A stretch of DNA of 64,000 nt, taken from positions 310,001 to 374,000 of the forward strand of contig NZ_JAGUCN010000001.1 of NCBI RefSeq assembly GCF_018271975.1, written 5' to 3'. Shown here one piece after another: positions 46,423 through 55,269 of this stretch; within the stretch, counting starts at the first letter, position 1; each line of letters opens with the position of its first letter. The position numbers and the translations under genes are program-made. The DNA comes from Carboxylicivirga mesophila. GTDB lineage: Bacteria > Bacteroidota > Bacteroidia > Bacteroidales > Marinilabiliaceae. Below the pieces are notes generated by a model, which was not told the DNA's origin, ran no database searches, and worked only from the letters and a program-made list of their open reading frames with translations.

Positions 46423-46524
46423 ATGAAATTAGAGTATATATCCCCAGCATTTTGTCAGCTGGTAGAGAAAATGATTGAAGGTGACATCAATCATGGAAAC
46501 AATAAAATGAACTCAGGTTCTTAG
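46423..46524 (+). CDS. Small peptide ORF (33 residues) upstream of porP
   Basis: ATG at 46423, TAG at 46522. The product begins MKLEYISPAFCQLVEKMIEG and ends in a Gly/Asn/Ser-rich tail. Short Bacteroidota peptides of unknown role commonly begin with Met-Lys and a Tyr-x-x-Pro motif followed by a hydrophobic stretch and a Gly/Ser tail; this ORF fits that pattern. It ends 24 bases before the porP start. It could also be a chance ORF in a leader; no terminator or SD sequence supports it directly. Confidence 0.45.
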   Translation: MKLEYISPAFCQLVEKMIEGDINHGNNKMNSGS

Positions 46525-46548
46525 TGTTAATACCAGCTTTTTTATGGC

Positions 46549-47532
46549 ATGGCTAGGAGAATAGTATTTTTTCTGTTATTTTGCATTGCTTCTCTCGCAT
46601 GGGGGCAGCAATATCCTCAGTTCAGTCAGAACATGTTTAACCATCTGACTGTCAATCCAGGATACGCAGGCACAAGCGAAATGATGAATCTGACGCTTGG
46701 TAACAGACAACAATGGATGGGCGGTTTTAAAGGAGCAGACGGCTCTTCATTGGCTCCAAGTACAACGGTTTTTGGAGTAGATACAGAAATAAATTTATTG
46801 GGATGGAACAGCGGAGTTGGTTTAACCATTATGAATGATGAAATAGGCGCCTTTACAACACTGTATATGTCGGCTGTTTATGCAAAACGATGGGAAACAG
46901 ATTACGGTAAGTTAGGAGTGGGGCTTTCGTTAGGACTGGTTAATCAGGGAATTAACGGAAGTATTTTGAAAACAATGCCCGAGTTTGGTTACGGTAAGGA
47001 TGATATCACCGGTGATAATTCACACACACCAGAAGATTTTCCTGACGACCAGGGGATGGCATTTGATGCAGGATTTGGAGCTTTTCTGGAACACAAAACC
47101 TATTATCTAGGTATTTCAGTGGCTCACCTTAATCAACCAAAACCTAAATTTAAAGACACTTACACCACCTACCTCGACCGCACTGTTTTTATTACCGGAG
47201 GCTATCGCATTCAAATGAAAAAACGACCAATTGTACTGGTGCCATCTATATTTCTGAAGACAAACATGTCGAGTTACCAGATTGACTGGAATATTAATGG
47301 CATTTTGAAAGATAAATATTGGGGCGGATTAACCTATCGAATGCAAGACGCCATTGTGCTGTTGGGAGGCGTAGAATTGAACAATGGTTTACGAATAGGA
47401 TACAGCTACGACATCAGTATTTCAGAATTGAGTGGCGCCAAAAACGGATCGCACGAAATAATGTTAGGTTATCGGTTTGACCTCAGTATAGAAAAAAGAA
47501 AGAAGCAGTATAAAAGCGTAAGATATTTATAG
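46549..47532 (+). CDS. porP: PorP/SprF-family type IX secretion outer-membrane protein
   Basis: 327 residues with a signal peptide (about 1-19, ending AWGQ). The mature start QYPQFSQNMFNHLTVNPGYA and the following barrel strands (VAHLNQPKPKFKDTYTTYL) are typical of the PorP/SprF family. These proteins are outer-membrane parts of the type IX secretion system, acting in secretion or surface attachment of some cargo. It starts the porP-gldK-L-M-N run, with gldK 48 bases later. Whether it serves all cargo or a subset cannot be told. Confidence 0.95.
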   Translation: MARRIVFFLLFCIASLAWGQQYPQFSQNMFNHLTVNPGYAGTSEMMNLTLGNRQQWMGGFKGADGSSLAPSTTVFGVDTEINLLGWNSGVGLTIMNDEIGAFTTLYMSAVYAKRWETDYGKLGVGLSLGLVNQGINGSILKTMPEFGYGKDDITGDNSHTPEDFPDDQGMAFDAGFGAFLEHKTYYLGISVAHLNQPKPKFKDTYTTYLDRTVFITGGYRIQMKKRPIVLVPSIFLKTNMSSYQIDWNINGILKDKYWGGLTYRMQDAIVLLGGVELNNGLRIGYSYDISISELSGAKNGSHEIMLGYRFDLSIEKRKKQYKSVRYL

Positions 47533-47580
47533 TTAGAACAGAATAAGTAAAAGATAAGTAATTCAGATATTAAGGCTATT

Positions 47581-48909
47581 ATGAAGAAAGTACTTGCCAT
47601 CAGTGTCATTTTAATCACCATCTTAACTGGATGCGGACAGTCCAGTGGTGGAGAATTGGTTGGCGTTCAGCGCCGCGCCTCATTCTATGAACCAGATCCT
47701 TACGGAATGCTTTTTATTCCACAGGGAAGCTTTAATATGGGGCCAAATGATATGGACATTGCTAACACAATGACCTCGCAGACAAAAACAGTTTCGGTTC
47801 GTTCATTCTGGATGGATGAAACAGAGATTACAAACAGCGAATATCGTCAGTTTGTATTTTGGGTAAGAGACTCAATTGCCCGTCGTTTGTTGGGTGAGCA
47901 GTTCGAAGAATTTTTAATTAGCGAAGATTATCTTGGTAACGAAATTGATCCACCTTTCCTGAACTGGGATGAAGAGATTGAATGGGATAACGAAGAATAT
48001 GCTGAGATACTGGATGAAATGTATCTGGCAGAAAACGAACGTTTCTTTAGAAGAAAAGAAATTGATACCCGTAAGTTGACTTACGAATACGAGTGGGTTG
48101 ATCTTTTACAAGCTGCTAAGCGAAGCAACCGTTATAACTTCGAAACAAAACAGTACGAAGGAGTTGTTTACGACCAAAAAGGTGAAGAAAGAGAGATTAA
48201 GGATCGTTCAGCTTTTATCATGAAAGACGCTGTAAACGTATATCCTGATACACTTTGCTGGATAGCTGATTTCACCTATTCATTCAATGAGCCCTGGACA
48301 GAAAAATATTTCTGGCACCCTGGTTTTGATGAATATCCGGTAGTAGGTGTTAACTGGAAACAGGCAACCGCTTTCTGTATCTGGCGTACTCAATTGTTAA
48401 ATAGTTATTTGAGCAGCAAAGGCGAGCCGGTGGTTAATAACTATCGTCTGCCAACGGAAGCTGAATGGGAGTATGCAGCAAGAGGTGGTTTAGAACACGC
48501 CATGTATCCTTGGGGAGGTATGTACACCCGTAACGACAAGGGATGCTTCCTGGCAAACTTTAAGCCTTTACGTGGTCGCTATGGCGATGATGGTGGTATG
48601 ACAACTATGTCCGTAGGTTCATACGCGCCTAATGATTATGGATTATTTGACATGTCTGGTAATGTGGCTGAATGGACTTCAAGCGCATATGACGAGTCGG
48701 CATATACTTTTACACACGATTTTAACCCAACCTATAAGTACAATGCTTTACCAGATGACCCACATGTAATGAAAAGAAAAGTATTACGTGGCGGTTCATG
48801 GAAAGATGTAGGTTACTTCCTGCAAAATGGAACACGTACTTATGAATATCAGGATTCATCCAAATCATTTATTGGTTTCCGATGTGTAAGAGATTACATT
48901 GGTGACTAA
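47581..48909 (+). CDS. gldK: Type IX secretion/gliding lipoprotein GldK
   Basis: 442 residues, lipoprotein with Cys18 (lipobox LTGC). It has a formylglycine-enzyme-like (FGE-sulfatase) fold, opening GMLFIPQGSFNMGPNDMD and closing KRKVLRGGSWKDVGYF and FIGFRCVRD, interrupted by an acidic insertion at about 110-190 (NWDEEIEWDNEEYAEI). GldK and GldN form the periplasmic ring attached to the outer membrane. It lacks evidence of formylglycine activity; the fold is reused structurally. 45 bases before gldL. Confidence 0.96.
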   Translation: MKKVLAISVILITILTGCGQSSGGELVGVQRRASFYEPDPYGMLFIPQGSFNMGPNDMDIANTMTSQTKTVSVRSFWMDETEITNSEYRQFVFWVRDSIARRLLGEQFEEFLISEDYLGNEIDPPFLNWDEEIEWDNEEYAEILDEMYLAENERFFRRKEIDTRKLTYEYEWVDLLQAAKRSNRYNFETKQYEGVVYDQKGEEREIKDRSAFIMKDAVNVYPDTLCWIADFTYSFNEPWTEKYFWHPGFDEYPVVGVNWKQATAFCIWRTQLLNSYLSSKGEPVVNNYRLPTEAEWEYAARGGLEHAMYPWGGMYTRNDKGCFLANFKPLRGRYGDDGGMTTMSVGSYAPNDYGLFDMSGNVAEWTSSAYDESAYTFTHDFNPTYKYNALPDDPHVMKRKVLRGGSWKDVGYFLQNGTRTYEYQDSSKSFIGFRCVRDYIGD

Positions 48910-48954
48910 GACAAATCAATTGTAGGACGGTTAATTGAAAAAAATCAGGTCATT

Positions 48955-49788
48955 ATGAGTATTTCGGAATTTGTTGAGAGCCCTGCTTATAAAAAGGTTA
49001 TGGGCAAAGTATACGGTCTTGGTGCGGCTGTGGTAATTTTAGGAGCACTGTGGAAAATTCTTCACTTACCTTACGCTTCTGTTATGTTGATTGCCGGATT
49101 AGGTACCGAAGCTATTATTTTCGCACTTTCGGCGTTTGAAAAACCGCATGAAATGCCGGATTGGGGCTTAGTATATCCTGAGTTACATGGATTAGAACCA
49201 AGAGAAAGAGGAGGAGAAGGAGGCGGTAGCGAACTGGCTGCCCTTGTACAGAGTGGTAATTTGGATGCTAAAGACCTTGAAAAATTAACAGAAGGTATTA
49301 AAAAGCTTTCGGATACATCCTCTCAACTTTCTGATTTGAGTAATGCCACTGTAGCCACTGATAATTATATTCAGAATATGAAGTCGGCTGGAGAAGCAGT
49401 TGGACAATTTGCCAATCAGCAGGCATCAATGGCCCAAAGCAGTGAAGTATTAGCAAATACTTATGCTACATCAGGCAGTGCCATTAAAGCACATTTTGAA
49501 ACACTGTCGGCCAACAACCAGGCTTATGGTGAAAAATTAAATGATGTAACAAAAAATTTAGCAGCTATAAATTCTGCCTACGAACTCCAACTACAAGGTG
49601 TAAACAGCCAGGTTCAGGCTTCGCAGGCCCTTACACAAGGATTATCTGAAATTACTAATCAATTCCAGCAATCGGCCAATGATGCCAAGGTTTATCGTGA
49701 GCAGGTTGCTCAGTTGAGCCAGTCAGTATCGGAGCTGAACGCCATCTATGGTAACATGCTAAGTGCCATGAATATGGGTAATAAATAA
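48955..49788 (+). CDS. gldL: Type IX secretion motor protein GldL
   Basis: 277 residues. Two membrane helices (about 18-36 and 41-60, SVMLIAGLGTEAIIFALSAF) with Glu52 inside the second helix. GldL forms with GldM the proton-driven rotary motor of gliding and type IX secretion, in which an intramembrane Glu carries the proton path; Glu52 is the counterpart by position. The long C-terminal cytoplasmic part is rich in Gln, Ser and Ala and looks coiled-coil. It is longer than the roughly 215-residue Flavobacterium form. 37 bases before gldM. Confidence 0.95.
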   Translation: MSISEFVESPAYKKVMGKVYGLGAAVVILGALWKILHLPYASVMLIAGLGTEAIIFALSAFEKPHEMPDWGLVYPELHGLEPRERGGEGGGSELAALVQSGNLDAKDLEKLTEGIKKLSDTSSQLSDLSNATVATDNYIQNMKSAGEAVGQFANQQASMAQSSEVLANTYATSGSAIKAHFETLSANNQAYGEKLNDVTKNLAAINSAYELQLQGVNSQVQASQALTQGLSEITNQFQQSANDAKVYREQVAQLSQSVSELNAIYGNMLSAMNMGNK

Positions 49789-49825
49789 TCAGAAGATCAT
49801 TATTAACTGCTAAAAGAACAAAATT

Positions 49826-51388
49826 ATGAGTGGCGGAAATTGTCCCGAAACCCCCAGGCAGAAGATGATCGGCATGATGTACCTTTTCCTCACGGCAATG
49901 CTTGCATTGAACGTGTCGGGAGAGTTACTTCAGGCTTTTCAACTGGTTGATGAAAGTATTCAGGAAAGTATTAAAGCAACGGATGTAAAAAACAAGCAGC
50001 TGGAATCACAATTTGAGGTGGCAGAATTTGCTAACCCCAACAAGGTAAAGCCTGTACGCGAGAAGGTTAACAGGATCTATGGTGAAGCTGATAATCTTTA
50101 CAATCACATCCATGAGCTGAAACTATTAATGATGCGCACTGCAGATGGCAGTCCGGAAGCTACTTTGGAGAGTTATAAGGGAGCCGATAATCAGGATGTG
50201 GCTGCACAAATCATGATAACGGAGCAAAACAGGGCACGCAGTATTGAGTTAAAAGAAAAATTAAATGCATATAAAGATCTGTTGCTAGAGTATGTAAACC
50301 CCGAAGATACGGCTTTGGTACATACCATTACCAAGAGTTTATCTACTGAGCCTAAAGAGCCAAAGCAAGGTCAGGTTCAACAGTCGTGGGAAAGTCAGAA
50401 GTTTGAGCATTTACCTTTATCTGCATCTTTTGCATTGCTCAGTAGTATTCAGAGTAATATCAGAAATACGCAGGCAGACATAACAAACTACTTGTTGAAT
50501 AGTATTGACGAAGGTTCTTTCAAATTTAATAAGGTAGAACCGATTGTAATACCTCGTTCAGAGATTGTTATCAAAGGTGGCGAATACCGAGCCGAGTTAT
50601 TATTGGCTGCCACAGATACACTGCAGTTGCCAGAGTTTAATATTGAGGGTCACAATGTGGACGCTCAGCCTAATGGTCGTGGTGTGTTAACCATACCTGC
50701 CAATTCTTTGGGAACCAAAAGCTGGAAAGGTATCATCTCAATGACCGGACCAGATGGACAGCCAAGACGTTATGCTGTTAATCGTGAGTATGAGGTTATT
50801 CAGCCAAACGTGGTGATTTCACCGACTAAGATGAATGTATTTTATGAAGCTCTTGAAAACCCGGTTGAAGTTTCTGTACCTGGTATCTCCGGTAGTCAGC
50901 TGAGAGTTTCATTTGGTAACTGTACTTTCAGGAAGCGTGGCGATGTGTTTTATGTGAAGCCAAAATCAGGTTTTGCAGGTGGTAAATCGGTTGTAAGTGT
51001 ATCCGCTGAAATTAACGGACAAGTGCGACGTTTGGGTAGCCAGGAGTTCCGTATTAAGCCATTGCCATTACCATATGCTACTTTTGCTGGAAAGCGCGAT
51101 GGTAAGGTACGTAAAAACCTGTTGGCAAGTCAGAGTGGTGTATTTGCTGAGATGGGTGATGATTTTGATTTTGAATTAGAATATAAAGTAACACAGTTTA
51201 GTATTTCTACTATTAAAGGTGGTTTCTTTGTAAGTGAAGCGTCGAATAGTAACAGGTTAACTGATGCTCAACAGGATTTGATTAAAGGAACAACCAGAGG
51301 TGCTAAAATAAACATTGAAGAAATTAAAGCTATCGGACCAGATGGACGTAACAGAAAGCTGGCTTCGATAGTATTAACTGTTGACTAG
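49826..51388 (+). CDS. gldM: Type IX secretion motor protein GldM
   Basis: 520 residues. One N-terminal membrane helix (about 13-31, MIGMMYLFLTAMLALNVSGE) whose start is typical of GldM, followed by a long periplasmic part: a helical D1 domain (to about 225) and three sandwich domains (for example GVLTIPANSLGTKSWKGI). It couples the cytoplasmic-membrane motor with GldL to the GldK/N ring, passing torque or force across the periplasm. 18 bases before gldN. Confidence 0.96.
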   Translation: MSGGNCPETPRQKMIGMMYLFLTAMLALNVSGELLQAFQLVDESIQESIKATDVKNKQLESQFEVAEFANPNKVKPVREKVNRIYGEADNLYNHIHELKLLMMRTADGSPEATLESYKGADNQDVAAQIMITEQNRARSIELKEKLNAYKDLLLEYVNPEDTALVHTITKSLSTEPKEPKQGQVQQSWESQKFEHLPLSASFALLSSIQSNIRNTQADITNYLLNSIDEGSFKFNKVEPIVIPRSEIVIKGGEYRAELLLAATDTLQLPEFNIEGHNVDAQPNGRGVLTIPANSLGTKSWKGIISMTGPDGQPRRYAVNREYEVIQPNVVISPTKMNVFYEALENPVEVSVPGISGSQLRVSFGNCTFRKRGDVFYVKPKSGFAGGKSVVSVSAEINGQVRRLGSQEFRIKPLPLPYATFAGKRDGKVRKNLLASQSGVFAEMGDDFDFELEYKVTQFSISTIKGGFFVSEASNSNRLTDAQQDLIKGTTRGAKINIEEIKAIGPDGRNRKLASIVLTVD

Positions 51389-51406
51389 GAAATAAAATTA
51401 GAGACA

Positions 51407-52255
51407 ATGAAAAGATTATTCTTTATCCTTATCGTTTTGATTGGTTTCAGTGCTGCTGACATGGTGCATGCGCAGGAAGTAAACACAGAGCTGTACACCA
51501 AAGATCATGTGCCTAATCGTCGTCCGATTCCATATGCGCACGTTCGTGAGGCTGATGTACTATGGGCTAAGAAAATTTGGCGCGTGATTGATTTACGCGA
51601 GAAAATTAATCTGCCTATGTATTATCCAACTACTAAGATGGATGATCGTTACAGCTTGATTGATCTTTTGATCTATGGTATCCAGTACGAAGGACTAACG
51701 GCTTATTCAACTAAAACTGAAGATGAATTCCAGGTGCCATTAACATTGGATCAGGTGATGCGTGAAATGGGTGCGGTGTCAGATACACAGCAAGTAAGGA
51801 ATGCAGAAACCGGATTGTATGAGGATAAAGTAATTGAAGGAGAGGTGCGCTCAACTGAGATTAAGCAAATCATGTTGAAGGAAATCTGGTTCTTTGACAG
51901 AAAATACTCTCGCATGGATGTACGTATTATCGGTTTGTGTCCTATCAGGGAGTATGTAGGTGGCGAAGGTGACCAGGGGCAAGTAAGAAAATCACAGACG
52001 TTCTGGATTTACTTCCCTGAAGCACGCGGCTTATTTGCGCGTCACGAGGTATTTAATCCCCGTAATGATGCACAACGCCGTACCTTTGATGATATCTTTA
52101 TTAAGCGCTATTTTGGCAGCTATATCTACAAAGAAGCCAACGTTTATAATAACCGCCGTATAGAAGAATTTACTGCAGGAATGGAGGCTATGATGGAGTC
52201 AGAACGCATCAAACAAGAAATTTTTGAAAAGGAACACGATATGTGGGAATTTTAA
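51407..52255 (+). CDS. gldN: Type IX secretion/gliding protein GldN
   Basis: 282 residues with a signal peptide (about 1-22, ending VHAQ). Conserved GldN motifs: HVREADVLWAKKIWRVIDLR, KINLPMYYPTT, KEIWFFDRKYSRMDVRIIGL and FIKRYFGSYIYKEANVYN. It completes the periplasmic ring with GldK. Last gene of the cluster, followed by a strong terminator at 52289. Confidence 0.96.
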   Translation: MKRLFFILIVLIGFSAADMVHAQEVNTELYTKDHVPNRRPIPYAHVREADVLWAKKIWRVIDLREKINLPMYYPTTKMDDRYSLIDLLIYGIQYEGLTAYSTKTEDEFQVPLTLDQVMREMGAVSDTQQVRNAETGLYEDKVIEGEVRSTEIKQIMLKEIWFFDRKYSRMDVRIIGLCPIREYVGGEGDQGQVRKSQTFWIYFPEARGLFARHEVFNPRNDAQRRTFDDIFIKRYFGSYIYKEANVYNNRRIEEFTAGMEAMMESERIKQEIFEKEHDMWEF

Positions 52256-52288
52256 TTGAAGGATAAAGTTTACTAGTCTTATTATATA

Positions 52289-52318
52289 AAAAAAGGGAGC
52301 TCGATAGCTCCCTTTTTT
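52289..52318. terminator. Bidirectional terminator after gldN
   Basis: Stem AAAAAAGGGAGC / GCTCCCTTTTTT with a six-base loop, between the convergent gldN and pyrH genes. Confidence 0.92.
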
Positions 52319-52334
52319 CGTTTGTGTATATGCG

Positions 52335-53042
52335 CTAATTCTTTACAACAGTGCCAATATTTTCACCTTTTAGCACCTTTATAAGGTTACCCTTAGTATC
52401 CATATCAAAGACCACAATATCCAGGTTATTTTCCTTACACATGGTTGTGGCTGTTAAGTCCATAATTTTAAGTCCACGGTTGTATACCTCGTCAAAAGTA
52501 ATCTCATCAAACTTGGTGGCTGTCGGATCTTTTTCAGGATCGGCCGTGTAAACACCATCTACACGGGTGCCTTTAAGCATCACATCGGCTTCAATTTCAA
52601 TGCCCCGCAGTGAAGAACCTGTGTCAGTAGTGAAATAAGGATTCCCGGTACCAGCCGACAAAATAACTACTTCTCCTTTTTCCAGGGCATCAACCGCTTT
52701 GGGTTTGTCGTAATATTCGCCTACAGGCTCCATTCTGATAGCAGTGAGTACCCGTGTTCGTACAGCCATAGCTTGCAGGGCCGACTGAAGCGCCAAGCCA
52801 TTAATCACTGTGGCTAACATGCCCATCTGGTCACCTTTATAGCGGTCAAATCCTTTAGAAGCGCCGCTGAGCCCCCTGAATATGTTACCACCCCCTATAA
52901 CAATACCAACCTGAACACCCAGTTCAACGGCCTCTTTAATTTGTTCAGCATAGTCATTTAGCCTTTCCGGGTCAATGCCGTAGCCTTGTTCACCCATCAG
53001 CGATTCACCACTTAGTTTTAGAAGTACTCTTTTGTATTTCAT
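52335..53042 (-). CDS. pyrH: Uridylate (UMP) kinase
   Basis: 235 residues with the family start [20 protein letters not shown], nucleotide motif [20 protein letters not shown], and C-terminal motifs [20 protein letters not shown] and [19 protein letters not shown]. The hexameric enzyme makes UDP from UMP for pyrimidine synthesis and is usually essential. A TATCTTTG -7 box lies 30 bases upstream of the ATG. In many bacteria pyrH sits near frr and tsf; that pairing is absent here. Confidence 0.97.
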   Translation of the reverse strand: MKYKRVLLKLSGESLMGEQGYGIDPERLNDYAEQIKEAVELGVQVGIVIGGGNIFRGLSGASKGFDRYKGDQMGMLATVINGLALQSALQAMAVRTRVLTAIRMEPVGEYYDKPKAVDALEKGEVVILSAGTGNPYFTTDTGSSLRGIEIEADVMLKGTRVDGVYTADPEKDPTATKFDEITFDEVYNRGLKIMDLTATTMCKENNLDIVVFDMDTKGNLIKVLKGENIGTVVKN

Positions 53043-53071
53043 TGTTACCGGTTATTTTTTGTTTAAGCAAT

Positions 53072-53079
53072 CAAAGATA
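53072..53079 (-). promoter_or_regulatory. -7 promoter box of pyrH
   Basis: TATCTTTG on the minus strand, 30 bases before the pyrH ATG; -33 partner not clear. Confidence 0.5.
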
Positions 53080-53200
53080 AGAAATGATTTGCATTGCTTA
53101 ATGATAGCGAGGAAAGTAAGATTAATAGTCAAACCTTGTGATGTTTTTGGTTATTTATCACTAGTATCCTGAGGAAATGTCCTTATGTTTTGATAGTATG

Positions 53201-53266
53201 ACCCGGGTAAAAAAATAATATAACCCGGGATAAAATAATGTTAGACCCCGGTAAAATCCGAAAAAC
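53201..53266. repeat. Three direct repeats with exact 22-base period and CCCGGG-like cores
   Basis: Units start at 53201, 53223 and 53245. The first two begin ACCCGGGT and ACCCGGGA, the third ACCCCGGT, each followed by an A/T-rich filler. The core is palindromic or nearly so, and the 22-base period equals about two helical turns. It lies in the 53043-53376 gap, downstream of the TlpA gene and about 160-220 bases upstream of pyrH. No other feature was seen in this gap apart from the pyrH -7 box. Confidence 0.7.
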
Positions 53267-53376
53267 ATCACTTAGTTTACTTGAAAACATACTTATAAAA
53301 TACCACAGGGAAGCCTTGCAAATGCTATTTGCTGGCTTAATGTTGGTGTTAACGTTTATGATGGTTGATAAGGCCG

Positions 53377-53979
53377 CTATTGCAGCATTTCATCGATGAG
53401 TGCCTTTACTTTGTCACCATCCCAGCGGGCAGCACCCTGTTTTTTCATCATTAGCTGGCCTTCTGGTGATACGAGGAAAGAGGCCGGGATACTGCGAGAA
53501 GTAAACACATCCGGTTCGCGACTTCTCAGAACATACACAGGGAATGTATAGCCTTTCGCTTTAATAAACTCCTGCAGAATACTTTTGGATTCTTTACTCA
53601 CCAGTATAAAGGCCATTTTGTCTTTGTACTCGTCATATAAGCGCTGGATGGAGGGCATTTCAGCAATGCAAGGCGGACACCAGGTGGCCCAGAAATTGAT
53701 GAAAAGGACTTCGCCTTTCAGTTCCGACAGCTGAATGACATTACCTTCCATATCTTCGATGTGCCAATTGTAGTCACCATCACTCAGGTAAGTAATATCT
53801 TTGCTTTCGCGGGGCTGAAACATGCTATACCTGATGATGGTTGACTGAACCACTTTACGTGAAGCCGGAAATATCATCGCAATCAGCAGGGCTGTAAACA
53901 GAAAGTCGAAAACAATGCCAAAGATTGTTTTTTTACGACGATACTTATACCATTGTTCGGCCCAGAATCCTTTCTTCAT
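53377..53979 (-). CDS. TlpA-like thioredoxin-family protein, membrane-anchored
   Basis: 200 residues. One membrane helix about 20-38 and a periplasmic thioredoxin domain about 70-200 with the intact active site FWATWC101-P-P-C104 and the cis-proline motif SIPASFLVSPEG. It would act as a periplasmic thiol reductase or exchange protein. Unlike the two lipoproteins at 35479 and 36785, it keeps both cysteines. It lies 44 bases after an unknown membrane protein gene and is the last gene of a three-gene minus-strand run. Confidence 0.92.
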   Translation of the reverse strand: MKKGFWAEQWYKYRRKKTIFGIVFDFLFTALLIAMIFPASRKVVQSTIIRYSMFQPRESKDITYLSDGDYNWHIEDMEGNVIQLSELKGEVLFINFWATWCPPCIAEMPSIQRLYDEYKDKMAFILVSKESKSILQEFIKAKGYTFPVYVLRSREPDVFTSRSIPASFLVSPEGQLMMKKQGAARWDGDKVKALIDEMLQ

Positions 53980-54023
53980 GTTTATTTGTTTTTGTGGTAT
54001 AACAAGCTATGTGACGATTGGTT

Positions 54024-54683
54024 TTAGAACAGGTATTTCCAGATGGAGCAATAACTTTTTGTGCCTGTGTCCACTTCGGTTTTTACCCATTTATAGCCCT
54101 TTGTTATACCTGCCTTTTGTCGAAATGCATCCAGGTTGATGTTGAGGCTGTGGGCTGTGCCAGGCATTAAGGTCAGAGGAAAGACCGATTGATCGCCTCC
54201 TCCTTTCAGCTTAAATTTGCGGCTCTTTTTAAGCGGAGAGCCAAAGCTCAGTACCGGTGAAGAAAAAGTCAGGCTTTCTTTTGTATGGTTGCTGATAGTA
54301 ATGGTGGCGATACGATCTTTGCTGCTTTTATGTCGCCTGATTCGGATATTGACCCAAACAATTGAGGGGGCCAGCTTTTGTAACCATCCACGCCTGGTGG
54401 CCACATATACCAGCAATACCAGGCCCATAAGTATAAATAGGTTGGTTATCTCTGGGTTTCGTGTTTTTTTATTCTGCTGCTCTTCGTAATATATCTCACG
54501 AAGCGGCTTAAGCTGGCTGTCATCTGAAACAGAAGAGTCAGGCTGATGCACGGACGTTTCGGGTACTGCCTGTTTGCTGACACGGCCTCCACGGCTGCAT
54601 ATCTGCATTAACAAAATGAAGGCCAGTCCAATAATAATAAACAGCCTGTTCTTTTTGTAAAATTCTTTAAGCTGATTAAGCAT
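54024..54683 (-). CDS. Unknown protein with two membrane helices
   Basis: 219 residues. Hydrophobic helices at about 13-29 (LFIIIGLAFILLMQI) and about 80-97 (LFILMGLVLLVYVATRR) bracket a polar, probably periplasmic, segment (SRGGRVSKQAVPETSVHQPD). A positively charged stretch follows, then a beta-rich part (IATITISNHTKESLTFSSPV, FPLTLMPGTAHSLNINLD). No family recognised. It lies between an unknown 127-residue protein (11 bases upstream) and TlpA (44 bases downstream), suggesting a shared envelope-related role, which is inference only. Confidence 0.7.
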   Translation of the reverse strand: MLNQLKEFYKKNRLFIIIGLAFILLMQICSRGGRVSKQAVPETSVHQPDSSVSDDSQLKPLREIYYEEQQNKKTRNPEITNLFILMGLVLLVYVATRRGWLQKLAPSIVWVNIRIRRHKSSKDRIATITISNHTKESLTFSSPVLSFGSPLKKSRKFKLKGGGDQSVFPLTLMPGTAHSLNINLDAFRQKAGITKGYKWVKTEVDTGTKSYCSIWKYLF

Positions 54684-54694
54684 GATATAATTAC

Positions 54695-55078
54695 TTAATA
54701 GGTGGGGAACAGTTGGAGTCCTTTGTAGTTGATATAGTACTCACCATCCTTAATTGGTTGAGCCATCTCTTCATCGGTTTGTCCATTGGCATTGGCAATA
54801 CCAACGCTTGCAAAGTAGCATATGGCCTTGTGCTTGTTGCCGTGTTTCATTACCTCAGCCGCAATGTGAGGTAGCAATAAACCCATATCAGGATAGGTGG
54901 CGGTGCGCACAACTACAAAATAGCGTTTGTCATCCTTGGTAGCCAGAATTTGGGGGTTAACGTCCAGCTCTTTACGAACATTAAGCACCTTATACCCTTT
55001 GTCAATCATATCCTTATAAACTACCTTGATGCCCAAAAAGTGCAGCTCTTCAGCAGTTAAAACCTGTTCTTTTCCCAT
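54695..55078 (-). CDS. Unknown 127-residue cytoplasmic protein
   Basis: No signal peptide or membrane helix. Features: EELHFLGIKVVYKDMIDKGY, a strand-rich centre with YFVVVRTATYPDMGLLLP and KHKAICYFASVGIANANG, ending in EYYINYKGLQLFPTY. I could not assign a family; the alternating strand/helix pattern would fit a small alpha/beta fold. First gene of the run with the membrane protein and TlpA, divergent from the YbaK-like gene. Confidence 0.7.
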   Translation of the reverse strand: MGKEQVLTAEELHFLGIKVVYKDMIDKGYKVLNVRKELDVNPQILATKDDKRYFVVVRTATYPDMGLLLPHIAAEVMKHGNKHKAICYFASVGIANANGQTDEEMAQPIKDGEYYINYKGLQLFPTY

Positions 55079-55269
55079 TCTTAAATCTAACTATTAGGGC
55101 ACAAAATTGGCATAAATATGTTGAAAACAAAAATGCCGGCTGAAAATCAGCACGTAAGGCTATTGTGATGTAAAATACCGCCATTTACTATTTACAGCAG
55201 CTCAATTTGATAGTAACTTATGTCAGCTTGTACCGCAAAGATTATAAACACTTAAATGGAGGGGAAATT

